Source: an uncultured Pseudoxanthomonas sp.
GTDB lineage: Bacteria > Pseudomonadota > Gammaproteobacteria > Xanthomonadales > Xanthomonadaceae
Length of the DNA stretch: 13,925 bases
Direction of reading: 5' to 3'
Assembly: GCA_937975725.1 (NCBI GenBank)
Contig: CALJUL010000129.1
Location: 1 to 13,925 of the forward strand
Position numbers and translations under genes: made by a program. This document shows, piece by piece, positions 12,860 through 13,925 of this stretch. Position 1 is the first letter of the stretch. Each line of letters begins with the position of its first letter. Under the pieces are notes generated by a model. That model was not told where the DNA came from and did no database searches. It saw nothing but the letters and a program-made list of their open reading frames with translations.

Positions 12860-13344
12860 CGGCATCCGCGTTGGAAGCCGGTCTGCAACAGGCCGTGCCC
12901 GTGCTGGCGCGGACGTTCCGCGACCCCTGGTGGATCATCGGCAGCGCCGCGATGGCGCTGGCCGGCGTGCCGGACATCGTGCCGCAGGACATCGACGTGC
13001 TGTGCAGCCACGACGACGCCGACCGCCTGCGCCTGCGCTGGCGCATGCACGAGGCCGGCGACTCCCGGCCGCGCGACGGCATGCGCTTCCGTTCCGCGTT
13101 CTCCCGCTACGAGCACCTGCCGGTGCCGCTGGAAGCGATGGGCGGGCTGGAAGTGATGACGGCGGACGGATGGCGCGCGCTGGAGGTCCGGGAGGATATC
13201 CGCACCGTGCACGCCGGCTGTGAACTGCGCCTGCCGACGCTGGCCGAACAGCGCCGCATCCTGCACCTGTTCGGCCGCGACAAGGACCTGGCCAAGGCCG
13301 CACGGCTGGCGGCCTTCATGGAGGAGGCGACCGGTGTCGCCTGA
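12856..13344 (+). CDS. Uncharacterised nucleotidyltransferase-fold protein
   Basis: 162 residues. The region WWIIGSAAMALAGVPDIVPQDIDVL (split by the fold at residues 25-49) carries a GS pair (29-30) and, 15 residues later, DID (45-47): the G-[GS] plus DxD layout of the nucleotidyltransferase superfamily (as in MNT/AbiEii-like or DUF-type minimal enzymes). A later acidic position that could complete the metal site is E99 in MGGLEVM, but I am not sure. The C-terminal LPTLAEQRRILHLFGRDKDLAKAARL is helical. It starts in the stop of the GNAT gene (ATGA) and overlaps the following GST by 11 bases, so translation is coupled on both sides. No partner HEPN-type gene is adjacent, which argues against a classical MNT/HEPN toxin-antitoxin pair. 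The function is unknown. Confidence 0.78.
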   Translation: MTASALEAGLQQAVPVLARTFRDPWWIIGSAAMALAGVPDIVPQDIDVLCSHDDADRLRLRWRMHEAGDSRPRDGMRFRSAFSRYEHLPVPLEAMGGLEVMTADGWRALEVREDIRTVHAGCELRLPTLAEQRRILHLFGRDKDLAKAARLAAFMEEATGVA

Positions 13345-13925
13345 GCCCGTGACCGTCCATGGCATGTCCACCTCGGGCAATTGCCACAAGGTGCGGCTAC
13401 TGCTGGAGCAGTTAGGTCGCCCCTACGCCTGGGTGGAAGTGGACAGCGCTGGCGGCGCCACACGCACGCCGGACTACCTGGCCAGGAATCCCAACGGCAA
13501 GGTGCCGATGCTGGAGCGCGCCGACGGCGGCATCCTGGTCGAATCCAACGCCATCCTGTGCTGGCTGGCCGAAGGCACGTCCTTCCTGCCGGCCGACGCG
13601 TGGCAGCGCGCGCAGGTGCTGAGCTGGCTGTTCTTCGAGCAGTACAGCCACGAACCGTGCGTCGCCGTGGCGCGCTTCATCCGCGGCTGGACGCCGCCGG
13701 ATTCGCCGCGCCGCGCCGAATTGCCGCGCCTGTACGAGCGCGGCGCGCAGGCGCTGGCGGTGATGGAACTGTACCTGGCGAAGGCGCCCTGGTTCACCGG
13801 GCCGGGCTACGGCGTGGCCGACATCGCCCTGTTCGCCTACACCCATTGCGCCGGCGACGGCGGCTTCGACCTGTCGCCGTATCCCCGCATCACCGACTGG
13901 CTGGCGCGCGTGCGCGCCCCGCCGG
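13334..13925 (+). CDS. Glutathione S-transferase family protein, 3' end missing
   Basis: About 197 residues are visible before the window ends, probably nearly the whole of a protein of roughly 200-210. The N-terminal thioredoxin-like domain has HGMSTSGNCHKVRLLLEQ with the candidate catalytic serine. The cis-proline lies in NPNGKVPMLE and the glutathione-binding Glu-Ser in ILVESNAILCWLAEG. A helical C-terminal domain with YGVADIALFAYTH follows. The start is GTG 13334, supported by GAGGAGG six bases upstream; it overlaps the nucleotidyltransferase gene by 11 bases, the third gene of the GNAT run. The substrate is unknown. It is distinct from the GST at 1812, with clearly different sequence. 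Confidence 0.9.
   Translation, partial: MSPEPVTVHGMSTSGNCHKVRLLLEQLGRPYAWVEVDSAGGATRTPDYLARNPNGKVPMLERADGGILVESNAILCWLAEGTSFLPADAWQRAQVLSWLFFEQYSHEPCVAVARFIRGWTPPDSPRRAELPRLYERGAQALAVMELYLAKAPWFTGPGYGVADIALFAYTHCAGDGGFDLSPYPRITDWLARVRAPP

Noticed and set aside
12856..13344. Classical MNT/HEPN toxin-antitoxin module
   Set aside because: The nucleotidyltransferase-like gene has a GNAT gene before it and a GST after it; no HEPN-type partner is adjacent.

Overview
The window is GC-rich, densely coded chromosomal DNA from a gammaproteobacterium, most likely of the Xanthomonadaceae/Lysobacteraceae (Xanthomonas, Stenotrophomonas, Pseudoxanthomonas, Lysobacter or a relative). This is inferred from the base composition, short intergenic gaps, weak or absent Shine-Dalgarno sites at some genes, gene content (class I fumarase, DUF6116-type small protein, glycine-zipper envelope proteins, outer-membrane phospholipase) and two pairs of REP-like palindromes with a GCGGCnTCAGCCGC core, which are common between genes in that family. 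No genus can be fixed from sequence reading alone.

Layout. 1-2447 (+): the 3' two thirds of an iron-sulfur fumarase, a GIY-YIG nuclease-domain protein starting 2 nt later, and a glutathione S-transferase (GST) 13 nt after that. 2459-2646 holds a 188-bp imperfect palindrome: REP-like ends around a core of helically phased GGAT/ATCC units, lying between convergent genes. 2657-5971 (-): a probable four-gene run reading DUF456 membrane protein, outer-membrane phospholipase A, ArsC-type reductase (1-nt stop/start overlap) and a fatty-acid-hydroxylase/sterol-desaturase membrane enzyme. 6201-6410 (+): a cold-shock protein with a long leader and a strong bidirectional terminator. 6508-7582 (-): a glycine-zipper lipoprotein and a membrane-anchored cytochrome c'-like protein, each with a good ribosome-binding site.

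7659-8483 (+): the tRNA t6A dehydratase TcdA, possibly made from a leaderless mRNA. 8484-8822 is a 339-bp convergent gap holding a second REP pair and further hairpins. 8823-9869 (-): a TatD-family (YjjV-like) hydrolase and a small DUF6116-like membrane protein. 10042-10869 (+): a membrane-anchored glycine-zipper protein with duplicated C-terminal repeats. 11025-12188 (+): an acyl-CoA dehydrogenase with every visible hallmark of glutaryl-CoA dehydrogenase. 12308-13925 (+): a tightly overlapping run of a GNAT acetyltransferase, an uncharacterised nucleotidyltransferase-fold protein and a second GST cut off by the window end.

Most of the content is ordinary metabolism and envelope biology. No prophage, insertion sequence, CRISPR array, rRNA or tRNA was seen. 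The least explained parts are the GIY-YIG protein with its uncharacterised N-terminal domain, the symmetric REP/GGAT palindrome, the hairpin-rich gap at 8484-8822, and the small nucleotidyltransferase-like gene in the GNAT/GST operon.
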